From assembly GCF_006385595.1 (NCBI RefSeq), contig NZ_CP041046.1, forward strand, positions 992,001 to 1,056,000: 64,000 nt of DNA. The letters run 5' to 3'. The position numbers were made by a program, and so were the translations under genes. Source of the stretch: Luteibacter pinisoli (lineage in GTDB: Bacteria; Pseudomonadota; Gammaproteobacteria; Xanthomonadales; Rhodanobacteraceae). How positions within the stretch are numbered: the stretch's first letter is position 1; each line of letters opens with the position of its first letter. Below, one piece after another: positions 24,916 through 33,760 of this stretch. The notes under the pieces are model-generated. The model was given only the letters and a program-made list of their open reading frames with translations. It did no database searches and was not told the origin of the DNA.

Positions 24916-26448
24916 ATGAAGCGGAAGCAACATAGACGATGCCTGTCCATAGCGGTGTTTGGCACCTTGCTCGCGTTCACCGAGGTTGCAAGCTGCGAGG
25001 ATGTTAGGCCGAAGACCGTCGCGTTGATGACGCCTGACGAGCGCCAGGTGATGGTGGCACAGATGCAAGTCACGCTGGACGAGGCGCTTTCGGGAAAGCA
25101 GCTCATCGAAGACTATCCGTGGCCGATTGTCGCCACGGTAAATCTGAGTGACGCCGACAACGTCATCGTCGTTGATCTGGATCGGCGAATTCTTGACTAC
25201 ACGTCGCTGTCCGAGAGTGAGGACATGGGTGACTACATCTTCAATCGGCTTTGGCCGTTTCTAGAGCGGATTGATGGGTCCACGGGTGTCCGGTTCTTGT
25301 ACGGAGGTCACGAGGAAGAATACTGGTCGGGGAAGCCTGGGATCGACGCGATGCCGCGCACGACTTCAGGGCGCAAGAAGCGTAACGCCGATGACCGGCC
25401 GCTGGTCGTCGTGGCACCGGGGCACGGCGTCTACTTCCATAGAAAATTCAAGGACTGGCGCGCTCAACGGGAGCCTGTTAACGGGGTTTTGGAAGACGAT
25501 ATGACCACCGTCCTCTCGGGTCATCTCGAGTCCGCACTGCTTCGGGATGGCTTACGTGTCGATAAGTTGCGCCCAGGAGCGCCTACTGGCGTTCACGACG
25601 CGAGCGAGCAGCCTTGGTGGCGGCTTGCTGTGCGGTACCAGTTGGAAAGGCGATTTCCAGATCTTAAGGGCGTCTGGCAATCGTTGCCGACCAAACCCGT
25701 GACCGCAGACAAGAAGGGGCTCGAGGAACGCGACGAAGACATACGAAGCCGGCCGTTGTATGCGAATCATGTTGGGGCCGACGCGCTTATACACATTCAC
25801 ACAAATGCGGAATCTCCTGAAGTGAATGGACTTCGTGCCTACGTGACAGACAGGGCCGAGGATCGGGTTCTCGCTTCGCGCATTCTTTGCAGCGCGGAAG
25901 AGCTTCTTCGGACGAACCCGAAGTTTGACTCATTCAAGGTTGCGCCTTCGCCCCACGAACACACCAAGAAGGCGGAGAATAACTCGGCAACGATGCCGTC
26001 CGTCATCGTCGAGGTCGGTTTCCACACCAATCCTCAGGACGCCCAGTTCCTACAGGACAGAGCCTTCCAGACACTCTCGATGCGTGGCGTCGCCAAAGGC
26101 TACCGCCTGTACCGTAACAAACGACCCTGCGAGGAATTCGTCATCAATCCGGGAGAGGAAGTTGTGGGTCGAGTGGGCATTGATGTGCAAATGCCATTTA
26201 GCTTCAAGGGCAACCCGGTTTACCCGATCAGGGTCTGGTCGCGGGATAAGAAGTGCACGTACCGGGGATGCCATAACGTCGACAAGACGCTGTCTGGCCC
26301 GAGCGATCTTGAGAAGTTCAAGCTGAAGTATTTGTGCAAGCGCGAAGATCTCGAGCGGCCGCCTATTGAGGTGACGGTCGGCGCGAAGGATTTTGACGGG
26401 GTGCGCGCTGCGCCGGCCACTCTCAAGGTGGTTTGTAAAGCTGGGTGA
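24916..26448 (+). CDS. Secreted N-acetylmuramoyl-L-alanine amidase (Amidase_3) with novel flanking domains
   Basis: 510 residues with a signal peptide (about 1-27). Residues 28-155 form a domain shared only with the neighbouring pseudogene. Residues 162-395 carry the zinc amidase elements of the Amidase_3/AmiC family: APGHG (His170), an acidic LEDD (Glu193), HIHTNA (His295) and VEVGFHTN (catalytic Glu366). A long insert (about 215-290) separates the second and third elements. The last 110 residues, with several Cys (KKCTYRGCHN, LKYLCKRE), are of unknown fold. It would cleave the amide between MurNAc and the stem peptide in the periplasm or outside the cell. GC content and codon choice are visibly lower than those of neighbours, which suggests transfer. 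Confidence 0.82.
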   Translation: MKRKQHRRCLSIAVFGTLLAFTEVASCEDVRPKTVALMTPDERQVMVAQMQVTLDEALSGKQLIEDYPWPIVATVNLSDADNVIVVDLDRRILDYTSLSESEDMGDYIFNRLWPFLERIDGSTGVRFLYGGHEEEYWSGKPGIDAMPRTTSGRKKRNADDRPLVVVAPGHGVYFHRKFKDWRAQREPVNGVLEDDMTTVLSGHLESALLRDGLRVDKLRPGAPTGVHDASEQPWWRLAVRYQLERRFPDLKGVWQSLPTKPVTADKKGLEERDEDIRSRPLYANHVGADALIHIHTNAESPEVNGLRAYVTDRAEDRVLASRILCSAEELLRTNPKFDSFKVAPSPHEHTKKAENNSATMPSVIVEVGFHTNPQDAQFLQDRAFQTLSMRGVAKGYRLYRNKRPCEEFVINPGEEVVGRVGIDVQMPFSFKGNPVYPIRVWSRDKKCTYRGCHNVDKTLSGPSDLEKFKLKYLCKREDLERPPIEVTVGAKDFDGVRAAPATLKVVCKAG

Positions 26449-26475
26449 TGGTGTTTGGTTTGGCTTCGACGGGGA

Positions 26476-26499
26476 TCGCGCGCAAGCGCGTTCCTACAA
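26476..26499 (-). repeat. REP-like palindromic repeat, copy 3 (inverted)
   Basis: Reverse complement of TTGTAGGAACGCGCTTGCGC plus GCGA. It forms a head-to-head pair with the copy at 26514, separated by 14 bp. Confidence 0.8.
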
Positions 26500-26513
26500 G
26501 GGCGTGTTGCTTG

Positions 26514-26540
26514 TTGTAGGAGTACGCTTGTGCGCGATCA
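26514..26540 (+). repeat. REP-like palindromic repeat, copy 4
   Basis: TTGTAGGAGTACGCTTGTGC followed by GCGATCA, a diverged copy. Together with copy 3 it makes a REP doublet (REPIN/BIME-like) between the amidase and ptsI. Confidence 0.75.
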
Positions 26541-26556
26541 GCAGCCGGACGAAACG

Positions 26557-28314
26557 CTAAGCCGCGCCCGCGCAACCGTCCTGCTTAGCCACCACCGCCA
26601 GCAAGCGCTGCTCGACCTCGTCGCGCGTATGCGCACGGAACAGGTGCGGCGCGGCGCGGCGCAGGGCGGCGCAGTCGAGGGTGGTCAGGCGGTCGCGGAC
26701 CTGGAGCAGCTGGCCGGGGTGCATGGAGAATTCTTCCAGGCCCATGGCGAGCAGCAGCGCGGTGAACTGGATGTCGCCGGCGATTTCGCCGCAGAGGCTC
26801 ACCGGCTTCTTGGCACGGCGGGCGGCGGCGATGACGTGGGCGATGAGGCGCAGGAAGGCCGGCTGTAGCGGGTCGTAAATACCTTCCAGCGCATCGTTGT
26901 TACGGTCGGCGGCCAGGGTGTACTGGGCGAGATCGTTGGTACCGATGGCGAGGAAGTCGGCCTTTTGCAGGATCGAGGCGACGCCGATGGCGGCGGCGGG
27001 TACTTCGATCATCGCGCCGACGTCCAGCCGCTCGGGCAGTTCATGCCCCTCGAGGGAGAGCTGCTCACGCGCCTTCTTCAGCAGGCGGCGTACTTCGGTC
27101 AGTTCGCCGAGGTGCGTGATCATCGGCACCAGCACGCGCACCGGGCCGTAGCAGGCGGCGCGCAGGATGGCGCGGAGCTGCACGAGGAAAATGTCCGGGT
27201 AGCGCAGCGACAGGCGGATGCCGCGGACGCCGAGTGCCGGGTTTTCTTCGCCGCGGATGGCCAGCCCGGCCGAGTCGGCCTTGTCGGCGCCAAGGTCCAG
27301 CGTGCGGATGGTGACCGGCAGGCCGCCCATGCCGAGGACGACATCGCGATACGCCGCGAACTGCTCGTCTTCGCTGGGCAGGCCACGCTGGCGCAGGAAC
27401 AGGAATTCGGATCGGTACAGGCCCACGCCATCCGCGCCGCGCGCACGCGCCAGCGTGACATCGCCGGCGAGCTCCGCGTTGGCGAACAGGCGCACATGGG
27501 CGCCATCGCGGGTCAGCGTCGGGGCGGAGGCGAGGGCGGCGAGGCGGCGCCCTTCGGCGGCGGCCTGACGCTGCCACTGGCGGTAGCGGGCGAGGTCCTG
27601 CGCGGTGGGGTGGACGACGACGTCACCGTTCTCGGCGTCGATCAGGACGAGGTCGCCGTCGTTGATCGTTGCGAGGGCGTCCTTCGTGCCCACCAGCATC
27701 GGCAGGTTGAAGCTGCGGGCGAGGATGGCGCTGTGCGAATACACGCTGCCGGCGGTGGTGACCACGCCGAGCATGCCCTGGCCGGCCATGCTCGCCAGGT
27801 CGGCTGGGGCGACGGTGTCGCTGACAATGATTTCGCCGACGCGGGCGGCGAGCTTGCGCTCTTCGCGGCTGGAGCTCTGGAAGAGGGCGGACATGACCCG
27901 GCCGATGACCTGGTCGATGTCTTCGCCGCGGCTCTTCAGGTAGGGGTCGTTCATGGCGTCGAACACGGCCGCCAGGCGGTCGCGCTGCATTTTCAGCGCG
28001 GCACTGGCGGTGTAGTGACCGACGGAGACGAGTTCGTCGAGGCCACGCAGCAGCTCTTCGTCATCGAGCAGCAGGCTGTGCGCATCGATGAAGTCGCCAA
28101 CTTCGCGGGCAAGGGCGCCGTGCAGCTTGCTGCGCAGTTCGCGCAGCTCGGCGCGGGCATGGTCGATGGCCTTGTGCAGGCGTGCGATCTCGGGGCCGAC
28201 TTCGGCGTCCTCGAGCATGCGCATGTCCACGGTGAAGAGGCTGGGCTGGACCATGCGCGCCCGCCCGAGGGCCATGCCCCGGGATGCGGGTGTGCCGGTC
28301 AGCTGGTGCCTCAT
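26557..28314 (-). CDS. ptsI: Phosphoenolpyruvate-protein phosphotransferase, PTS Enzyme I
   Basis: 585 residues, the standard Enzyme I length without an N-terminal GAF domain (so not PtsP). It autophosphorylates from PEP on His194 in GSVYSHSAILARS and passes the phosphate to HPr. The C-terminal PEP-binding TIM barrel shows GLYRSEFLFL, GVRGIRLSL, TNDLAQYTLAADR and SLCGEIAGD. It is the last gene of the hprK-rapZ-EIIA-ptsH-ptsI set. As no sugar-specific EIIBC gene is nearby, the chain is probably regulatory. Confidence 0.96.
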   Translation of the reverse strand: MRHQLTGTPASRGMALGRARMVQPSLFTVDMRMLEDAEVGPEIARLHKAIDHARAELRELRSKLHGALAREVGDFIDAHSLLLDDEELLRGLDELVSVGHYTASAALKMQRDRLAAVFDAMNDPYLKSRGEDIDQVIGRVMSALFQSSSREERKLAARVGEIIVSDTVAPADLASMAGQGMLGVVTTAGSVYSHSAILARSFNLPMLVGTKDALATINDGDLVLIDAENGDVVVHPTAQDLARYRQWQRQAAAEGRRLAALASAPTLTRDGAHVRLFANAELAGDVTLARARGADGVGLYRSEFLFLRQRGLPSEDEQFAAYRDVVLGMGGLPVTIRTLDLGADKADSAGLAIRGEENPALGVRGIRLSLRYPDIFLVQLRAILRAACYGPVRVLVPMITHLGELTEVRRLLKKAREQLSLEGHELPERLDVGAMIEVPAAAIGVASILQKADFLAIGTNDLAQYTLAADRNNDALEGIYDPLQPAFLRLIAHVIAAARRAKKPVSLCGEIAGDIQFTALLLAMGLEEFSMHPGQLLQVRDRLTTLDCAALRRAAPHLFRAHTRDEVEQRLLAVVAKQDGCAGAA

Positions 28315-28342
28315 GCGTGTCTCGCCCCCCTGGCGCCCATGC

Positions 28343-28612
28343 TTATTGGCCTTCGTCGAACTTGTTGTTGAACAGTGCGATGACCGCGGCCAGGGCCGCT
28401 TCCTGGTCGTCGCCCTCGGCGCGGATCACGAGCGTGGTGCCCATGCCGGCCGCCAGCATCATGACGCCCATGATGCTCTGTGCGTTGACCTCGCGCCCCT
28501 TGCTTAGCAGGTGCACCGTGGATTTGAAGGTGGATACCAGCTGCACCAGCTTGGCGGACGCGCGGGCGTGCAGCCCAAGCCGGTTGGATACCGTGATTTC
28601 CTGTTCAAGCAT
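28343..28612 (-). CDS. ptsH: Phosphocarrier protein HPr
   Basis: 89 residues. The catalytic His15 lies in RLGLHARASAKLVQ, and Ser46 in AQSIMGVMML is the site phosphorylated by HprK, whose gene is upstream. HPr relays phosphate from Enzyme I to EIIA; Ser46 phosphorylation modulates this. Its start overlaps the EIIA stop by eight bases. Confidence 0.96.
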   Translation of the reverse strand: MLEQEITVSNRLGLHARASAKLVQLVSTFKSTVHLLSKGREVNAQSIMGVMMLAAGMGTTLVIRAEGDDQEAALAAVIALFNNKFDEGQ

Positions 28613-28997
28613 GATCGATGAAGATCCCTCCGCGGCCCCCGCTGGCGGCGATTTCCGCCAGCTCGGACAACGATTTTTCCGAATAATTGAGAACGCGCAG
28701 CAGCATCGGCAGGTTGAGGCCCGAGACGCAGCGAATGTGCACGCCAAGCTCAGCCAGCGAAAGGCCGATGTTGCACGGCGTGGCACCGTAAAGGTCGGCC
28801 AGGATCAGCACGCCGGCGCCCGTGTCGAGGTCGCGCGCGTGCTTGGCGGTGAGCTGGCGCATCACGTCCGGGTCGGCACCGGGCGGCACTTCCACGGCAT
28901 CCACCGTCAGCGGCAGCTTCGGCATGACGTGGCGCGCAGCCGACACCAGCGCCTTGCCGACGGCTTCGTGCGTCATGAGGAGCACGCCAACGCTCAT
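28605..28997 (-). CDS. PTS EIIA component, mannose/fructose family
   Basis: 130 residues of the EIIA-Man fold, with phosphorylated His10 in GVLLMTHEAVGKAL and the typical VLILADLYGATPCNI segment. It is a single EIIA domain without EIIB; no EIIC/EIID membrane genes are present, so it likely acts as a regulatory phosphoryl acceptor. AGGAG precedes the ATG at 28997. Confidence 0.92.
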   Translation of the reverse strand: MSVGVLLMTHEAVGKALVSAARHVMPKLPLTVDAVEVPPGADPDVMRQLTAKHARDLDTGAGVLILADLYGATPCNIGLSLAELGVHIRCVSGLNLPMLLRVLNYSEKSLSELAEIAASGGRGGIFIDHA

Positions 28998-29034
28998 GGC
29001 CGGCTCCTGCTGTGTGAGAGGGTGCATAGGGTGC

Positions 29035-29916
29035 TCATTCGAGCTCGCGGTGGAAAGTAAGGACGTTGCCGCGCTCCGTGCGGAAATGCTGCGCCAGGCG
29101 CTCCACCAGGTACACCGAGCGGTGGCGACCGCCCGTGCAACCGATGGAGACCGTGACGTAGCTGCGGTCCTCGCCTTCGAAGCGCGGAAGCCAGGTGTCC
29201 AGCCAGCGCGCCACGTCGGCATAGTACTCGCCCACGATGGGCTGCGCGTCCAGGTACTCGCGCACGGCCTGGTCGCGGCCGGAGAACGGGCGCAGGCGCG
29301 GGTCCCAATGGGGGTTGGGCAGGCAGCGCGCGTCGAAGACGAAGTCCGCGTCCGAGGGCAGGCCGCGGCGGTAGGCGAACGACTCGAACAGCAGGGTGGT
29401 GCCGTCACTGGCCGCGGCGTAGCCGGTGGCGAACAGGCGGCGCAGCTGGTGCACGTTGAGCTCGGAGGTGTCGATCACCTTCTCGGCGATGGCCACCAGC
29501 GGGCGCAGCAGGCGGCGCTCCTCGGCGATGGAGTCGGCGAGGGAACGGCGCTCGATGGCCAGCGGGTGGCGGCGGCGCGTTTCCGAGTAGCGCTTGATCA
29601 GGACGTCGTCGCGGCTGTCCAGGAACACCAGGTGCACGTGGACCCCGGCGCTGGAGAGCTCCGACAGCACGTGCGGCATGCGCTCCAGGTCCGAGCGGCG
29701 GTTGCGCACGTCCACGCCCACGGCGATGCGCCGGCGCGGGCCGTGCTCGCCCTGGCTCACGGCGGCGACCAGCTGCGGGATCAGTTCCGACGGCATGTTG
29801 TCGACGCAGTAGAACTCGAGGTCTTCCAGCGCGCGCAGGGCCACCGTCTTGCCGCCCCCGGACATGCCGGTGAGTACCACCAGGTGGAGGGCGTCGGCTT
29901 CGACAATGGGGCTCAT
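29035..29916 (-). CDS. rapZ: RNase adapter/nucleotide-binding protein RapZ
   Basis: About 293 residues. The N-terminal P-loop TGMSGGGKTVALRALED and the YCVDNMP and SIGCTGGRHRSVYLVE segments are diagnostic. In E. coli RapZ guides RNase E to the GlmZ small RNA and so controls GlmS; whether the sRNA exists here is unknown. Start uncertain: ATG 29916 is given, but GTG codons at 29934, 29943 and 29946 are in frame, the last two overlapping the hprK end. Confidence 0.94.
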   Translation of the reverse strand: MSPIVEADALHLVVLTGMSGGGKTVALRALEDLEFYCVDNMPSELIPQLVAAVSQGEHGPRRRIAVGVDVRNRRSDLERMPHVLSELSSAGVHVHLVFLDSRDDVLIKRYSETRRRHPLAIERRSLADSIAEERRLLRPLVAIAEKVIDTSELNVHQLRRLFATGYAAASDGTTLLFESFAYRRGLPSDADFVFDARCLPNPHWDPRLRPFSGRDQAVREYLDAQPIVGEYYADVARWLDTWLPRFEGEDRSYVTVSIGCTGGRHRSVYLVERLAQHFRTERGNVLTFHRELE

Positions 29917-29939
29917 GAGGGATTCGTCGTTCACCTGGG

Positions 29940-30890
29940 TCACCACGGGGAGAACCGGCGCATCTGGTGCGCCTGGCGGTCGATGAAGGTCTGGGCAGGG
30001 TCGATGCCCTTGCTCTTCAGTACGTGGTTGCGCACCGCCGCCTCCACAAGCACCGCCAGGTTGCGGCCGGGGGCGACGGGGATGGTGATCTTGGGCACGT
30101 CGACGTCCAGCACGTTGCGCCGGCTGACATCGCCGGTGAGACGGGTCATGGCGTCGGTTTCCTCGCCCTCGCGCATCGGCTTGAGGTGGATCACCAGGCG
30201 AAGGTACTTCGAGGGCTTCACGGCCGTGTGGCCGAACATCTCACGGATGTTGAGGACGCCCAGGCCGCGGACTTCGAGCAGGTCCTGCAGCAGTTCCGGG
30301 CAGGCGCCGTCGATGACATCCGGCGCGATCAGGGTGAATTCCGTGGCGTCGTCGGCCACCAGGCGGTGCCCGCGGCTGATCAGTTCCAGGGCCAGCTCGC
30401 TCTTGCCCGAGCCCGGCTCGCCGGTGATCAGCACGCCGATGGAGAACACCTCGAGGAACACGCCGTGCAAGGTCACCCGCGGCGCCAGGGTGCGCGCCAG
30501 GTGGTACTGCAGGTAGGTGAGCAGCTCGTGGCCGCGCTTGGTGCTCTGCCAGAGGGGGGTGTCGGTTTCCTCGGCCACCTCGCGAAGGTCCGGCGGGATC
30601 GCCTGGTCCTTCGTGACGATGAGCGCGGCCGGCTGGTAGGCGGCAATCTTGTGGATGGCCTCCCAGCGCTGGCGCGATTCCAGGCCGTCCAGGAAGTTGA
30701 GTTCCTCCGTACCGATGATCTGCACCTTGTTGGGGTAGATCACGTTGAGGTAGCCGACCAGGGACGGGCGGCGGCTCTGCTTGGTGTTCGGTTCCAGGAC
30801 GCGGGCTTCGCCACGCATGCCCGCTACCCAGCGCAGGGCCATGCGTTCATGAACGCCGTCGAAGAGTTGTCTGGCGGTAAGCCGATCCAC
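29940..30890 (-). CDS. hprK: HPr kinase/phosphorylase
   Basis: 316 residues starting at GTG. Walker A GEPGSGKS at 157-164, HG at 142-143, and the family segment EVRGLGVLNIREMFG are present. The enzyme phosphorylates and dephosphorylates Ser46 of HPr, which is present in the HPr encoded two genes downstream. It starts only 17 bp after a strong terminator hairpin, and a sigma-54-like promoter overlaps that hairpin. Confidence 0.96.
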   Translation of the reverse strand: MDRLTARQLFDGVHERMALRWVAGMRGEARVLEPNTKQSRRPSLVGYLNVIYPNKVQIIGTEELNFLDGLESRQRWEAIHKIAAYQPAALIVTKDQAIPPDLREVAEETDTPLWQSTKRGHELLTYLQYHLARTLAPRVTLHGVFLEVFSIGVLITGEPGSGKSELALELISRGHRLVADDATEFTLIAPDVIDGACPELLQDLLEVRGLGVLNIREMFGHTAVKPSKYLRLVIHLKPMREGEETDAMTRLTGDVSRRNVLDVDVPKITIPVAPGRNLAVLVEAAVRNHVLKSKGIDPAQTFIDRQAHQMRRFSPW

Positions 30891-30906
30891 GAGAGGGTCC
30901 CTGTCA

Positions 30907-30938
30907 AGAAAAAAGCCGGCACACGGGTGTGCCGGCTT
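30907..30938 (-). terminator. Terminator between hpf and hprK (minus strand)
   Basis: On the minus strand, AAGCCGGCACA pairs with TGTGCCGGCTT (11 bp) around a 4-base loop, then runs into six T. It ends transcripts coming from rpoN-hpf. Confidence 0.9.
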
Positions 30939-30953
30939 GCTTATATTGTGCCA
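30938..30953 (-). promoter_or_regulatory. Candidate sigma-54 (-24/-12) promoter of the hprK-ptsI operon
   Basis: The minus strand reads TGGCACAATATAAGCA. TGGCAC and GC sit at exactly the spacing of the sigma-54 consensus TGGCACG-N4-TTGCA, but the TT of the -12 box is AA. The predicted start point would be near 30927, inside the terminator loop. Confidence 0.4.
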
Positions 30954-30971
30954 CAGGGGCGCTTTGGCGCT

Positions 30972-31319
30972 TTAGATCGCCGCGCGGGCCTCACGGACCT
31001 CGGCATTATGGTGATCCTTGAGCTTTTCCTTATGCTTGCGCAGCTGGTCGGCCAGTTTGGCGATCATGTCATCCACCGCGGCGTACATCCGGTCGTTCTT
31101 GCTGTCGTCCTGCACGCGGATATTGCTGTCGGCGTGCAACCGGGTGCCTGAACAATGGAGGGTGCCGCTGGCCTTGTGCTCGGCCTTATCCACCGAAAGC
31201 ACGACGTCTAACGCAGTTATGTTGTCGAAAAGGCGTTCGAAGCGGCCGATTTGCTGTTCCACGCGCTCGCGCAGGGCAGGGGTAATGGCAATGTGCTGGC
31301 CGCTGATCTGGATTTGCAT
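30972..31319 (-). CDS. hpf: Ribosome hibernation promoting factor
   Basis: 115 residues of the short HPF/YfiA family (MQIQISGQHIAITPALRERV at the start, HADSNIRVQDDSKNDRMYAA in the middle). It binds the 30S decoding region in stationary phase and promotes 100S dimers. An excellent AAGGAGG lies just upstream of the ATG. The gene follows rpoN, the conserved position in gammaproteobacteria. Confidence 0.95.
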   Translation of the reverse strand: MQIQISGQHIAITPALRERVEQQIGRFERLFDNITALDVVLSVDKAEHKASGTLHCSGTRLHADSNIRVQDDSKNDRMYAAVDDMIAKLADQLRKHKEKLKDHHNAEVREARAAI

Positions 31320-31439
31320 GACGCCTCCTTCTTACTGAGGGTGCCGCCGATGAGGGGCGGCGAGATGGGAATGGCCGGTTGCCACTCCTGAACCTTGAAA
31401 CCGTGGGACCGTGATCCTCCGCGAGGGTTCCGCGTGCGG

Positions 31440-32924
31440 TTAGTTGGCGCGCACGCGTTCACTGGAACTTGGGATGCGCATCGCTTCCCGGTACTTGGCC
31501 ACCGTACGTCGGGCCACCTGAATGCCGCGTCGATGAAGCTCCTCCGCGAGAGCCTGGTCGGACAGCGGGCGACGCGGGTCTTCCGCCGTGATCAGCTTGC
31601 GTAGCATGGCCTGGATGGCCGTTGCGGACGCGCTGCCGCCGTCTTCCGTGGCCACGCCGCTGGAAAAGAAATGTTTCAGCTCGAAGGTACCGCGCGGCGT
31701 GTGCATGTACTTGCGCGTGGTAACCCTGGAAATGGTCGATTCATGCATACCCACCTCTTCGGCCACCTCGCGCAGCACCAGCGGGTGCATGGCTTCGGGG
31801 CCGTAGTCGAGGAAGGCGCTCTGCCGGCGGACGATCACCTCGGCTACCTTGGTGAGTGTCTCGGCGCGCGACTGAAGGCTCTTCAGGAGCCAGCGGGCCT
31901 CCTGCAGCTGGCCCTTCATCCACGTGGCGTCGTCGCCCCGGGCGCGGGCTATCAGGTTGCAGTAATGCTGGTTGAGGCCCAGCCGGGGCTGGGCGTCGGC
32001 GTTCAGGCTCACCCGCCAGCGGCCATTCTCACGGCGGGCGTAGACGTCGGGCGCCACGTATTCCACCGGGGTGGCGTCCAGCGCGGCGCCGGGACGGGGG
32101 TCCAGGCTGCGGATGAGCGCGGCTGCCGTGGCCACGTCGGCCTCGCCGGCCTTGAGGCGGCGGGCGATCTTGGCGGTGTCATTGCGGGCCAGCAGCTCGA
32201 TTTCTTCGGAAACGATGCGGATGGCCAGGTCGCGGTGCGGCGTGGTCTCGGCAAACTGGCCCAGCTGGCAAAGCAGGCAGTCGCGCAGGTCCAGGCTGGC
32301 AATCCCGGTCGGGTCGAAGCGCTGGACCCGCTGGCGCACCGCCTCGATCTCTTCCAGCCCGGCATGGAGGTCGTGCAGCGCCGGTAGGACGGCCTCGATG
32401 CCGTCGCGGAGGTAACCGTCTTCGTCCAGGGCGTGGATGATCGCCGTGGCGATGGCGTGGTCACGCGGGGTGAACTGGGACAGGTTGAGCTGCCACTCCA
32501 GATGCTGCTGGAGGCTTTCCGGCGCCGCATTCTGGGGTTCGAAGCCGTCTTCGTCGCCGCCCCCGTTACGTGACGGGGCGCCGGCGTAATCGCCCGCCTC
32601 GCCGTGGAAGCGGTCGTCGTCCCAGTCGGGGGCGAGCTCCTCGGAGGGGGAGGCGGTGGACTCTTCGTCCTCGCGGGCGGCCTTGGCCGGCACTTCGTCG
32701 CGGGTCCGGAAATCCATCGTTTCGTCAAAGGTGGCCGTTTCCTCGGTCGCCTCGGCTTCCGATTCAGCGTCTTCGGCGAACTCGAGCAGCGGGTTGCTCT
32801 CCGCTATCTGGCGAAGCTCGGCCTCAAGCTCCAGCTGCGACAGCTGGAGCAGGCGGATGGCCTGCTGGAGCTGTGGCGTCAGCGTGAGCTGCTGATGCAG
32901 GCGAAACTGAAGTCCGGGTTTCAT
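31440..32924 (-). CDS. rpoN: RNA polymerase sigma-54 factor
   Basis: 494 residues. The Gln/Leu-rich N-terminal activator region (LTPQLQQAIRLLQLSQLELE), an acidic linker (about 50-135), the core-binding domain, and the C-terminal DNA-binding domain with the RpoN box ARRTVAKYR (471-479) are all present. It recognises -24/-12 promoters and needs AAA+ activators. AAGG precedes the ATG. An 8-bp hairpin at 32990-33010 separates it from lptB, so it may have its own promoter. Confidence 0.97.
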   Translation of the reverse strand: MKPGLQFRLHQQLTLTPQLQQAIRLLQLSQLELEAELRQIAESNPLLEFAEDAESEAEATEETATFDETMDFRTRDEVPAKAAREDEESTASPSEELAPDWDDDRFHGEAGDYAGAPSRNGGGDEDGFEPQNAAPESLQQHLEWQLNLSQFTPRDHAIATAIIHALDEDGYLRDGIEAVLPALHDLHAGLEEIEAVRQRVQRFDPTGIASLDLRDCLLCQLGQFAETTPHRDLAIRIVSEEIELLARNDTAKIARRLKAGEADVATAAALIRSLDPRPGAALDATPVEYVAPDVYARRENGRWRVSLNADAQPRLGLNQHYCNLIARARGDDATWMKGQLQEARWLLKSLQSRAETLTKVAEVIVRRQSAFLDYGPEAMHPLVLREVAEEVGMHESTISRVTTRKYMHTPRGTFELKHFFSSGVATEDGGSASATAIQAMLRKLITAEDPRRPLSDQALAEELHRRGIQVARRTVAKYREAMRIPSSSERVRAN

Positions 32925-32989
32925 TACCTTCGCAGGATCGGGTTACGAACGCATCGTAACCCTTCGCGGCCCCGCTAAACCAGCCGCCC

Positions 32990-33010
32990 GGCCAGCTAGG
33001 CCAGCTGGCC
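32990..33010. repeat. Inverted repeat between lptB and rpoN
   Basis: GGCCAGCT / AGCTGGCC with a 5-base loop and no T-run. Possibly an mRNA-processing or stabilising hairpin. Confidence 0.4.
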
Positions 33011-33036
33011 GATTTCGCATGTGCCTAAGTGGCAGA

Positions 33037-33756
<720 letters not shown>

Positions 33757-33760
33757 TGGG

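Noticed and set aside
23652..26540. Repeated short palindromes considered as a CRISPR array
   Set aside because: Copies are irregularly spaced over 3 kb, differ in orientation and in sequence, and are separated by genes; they fit REP elements.
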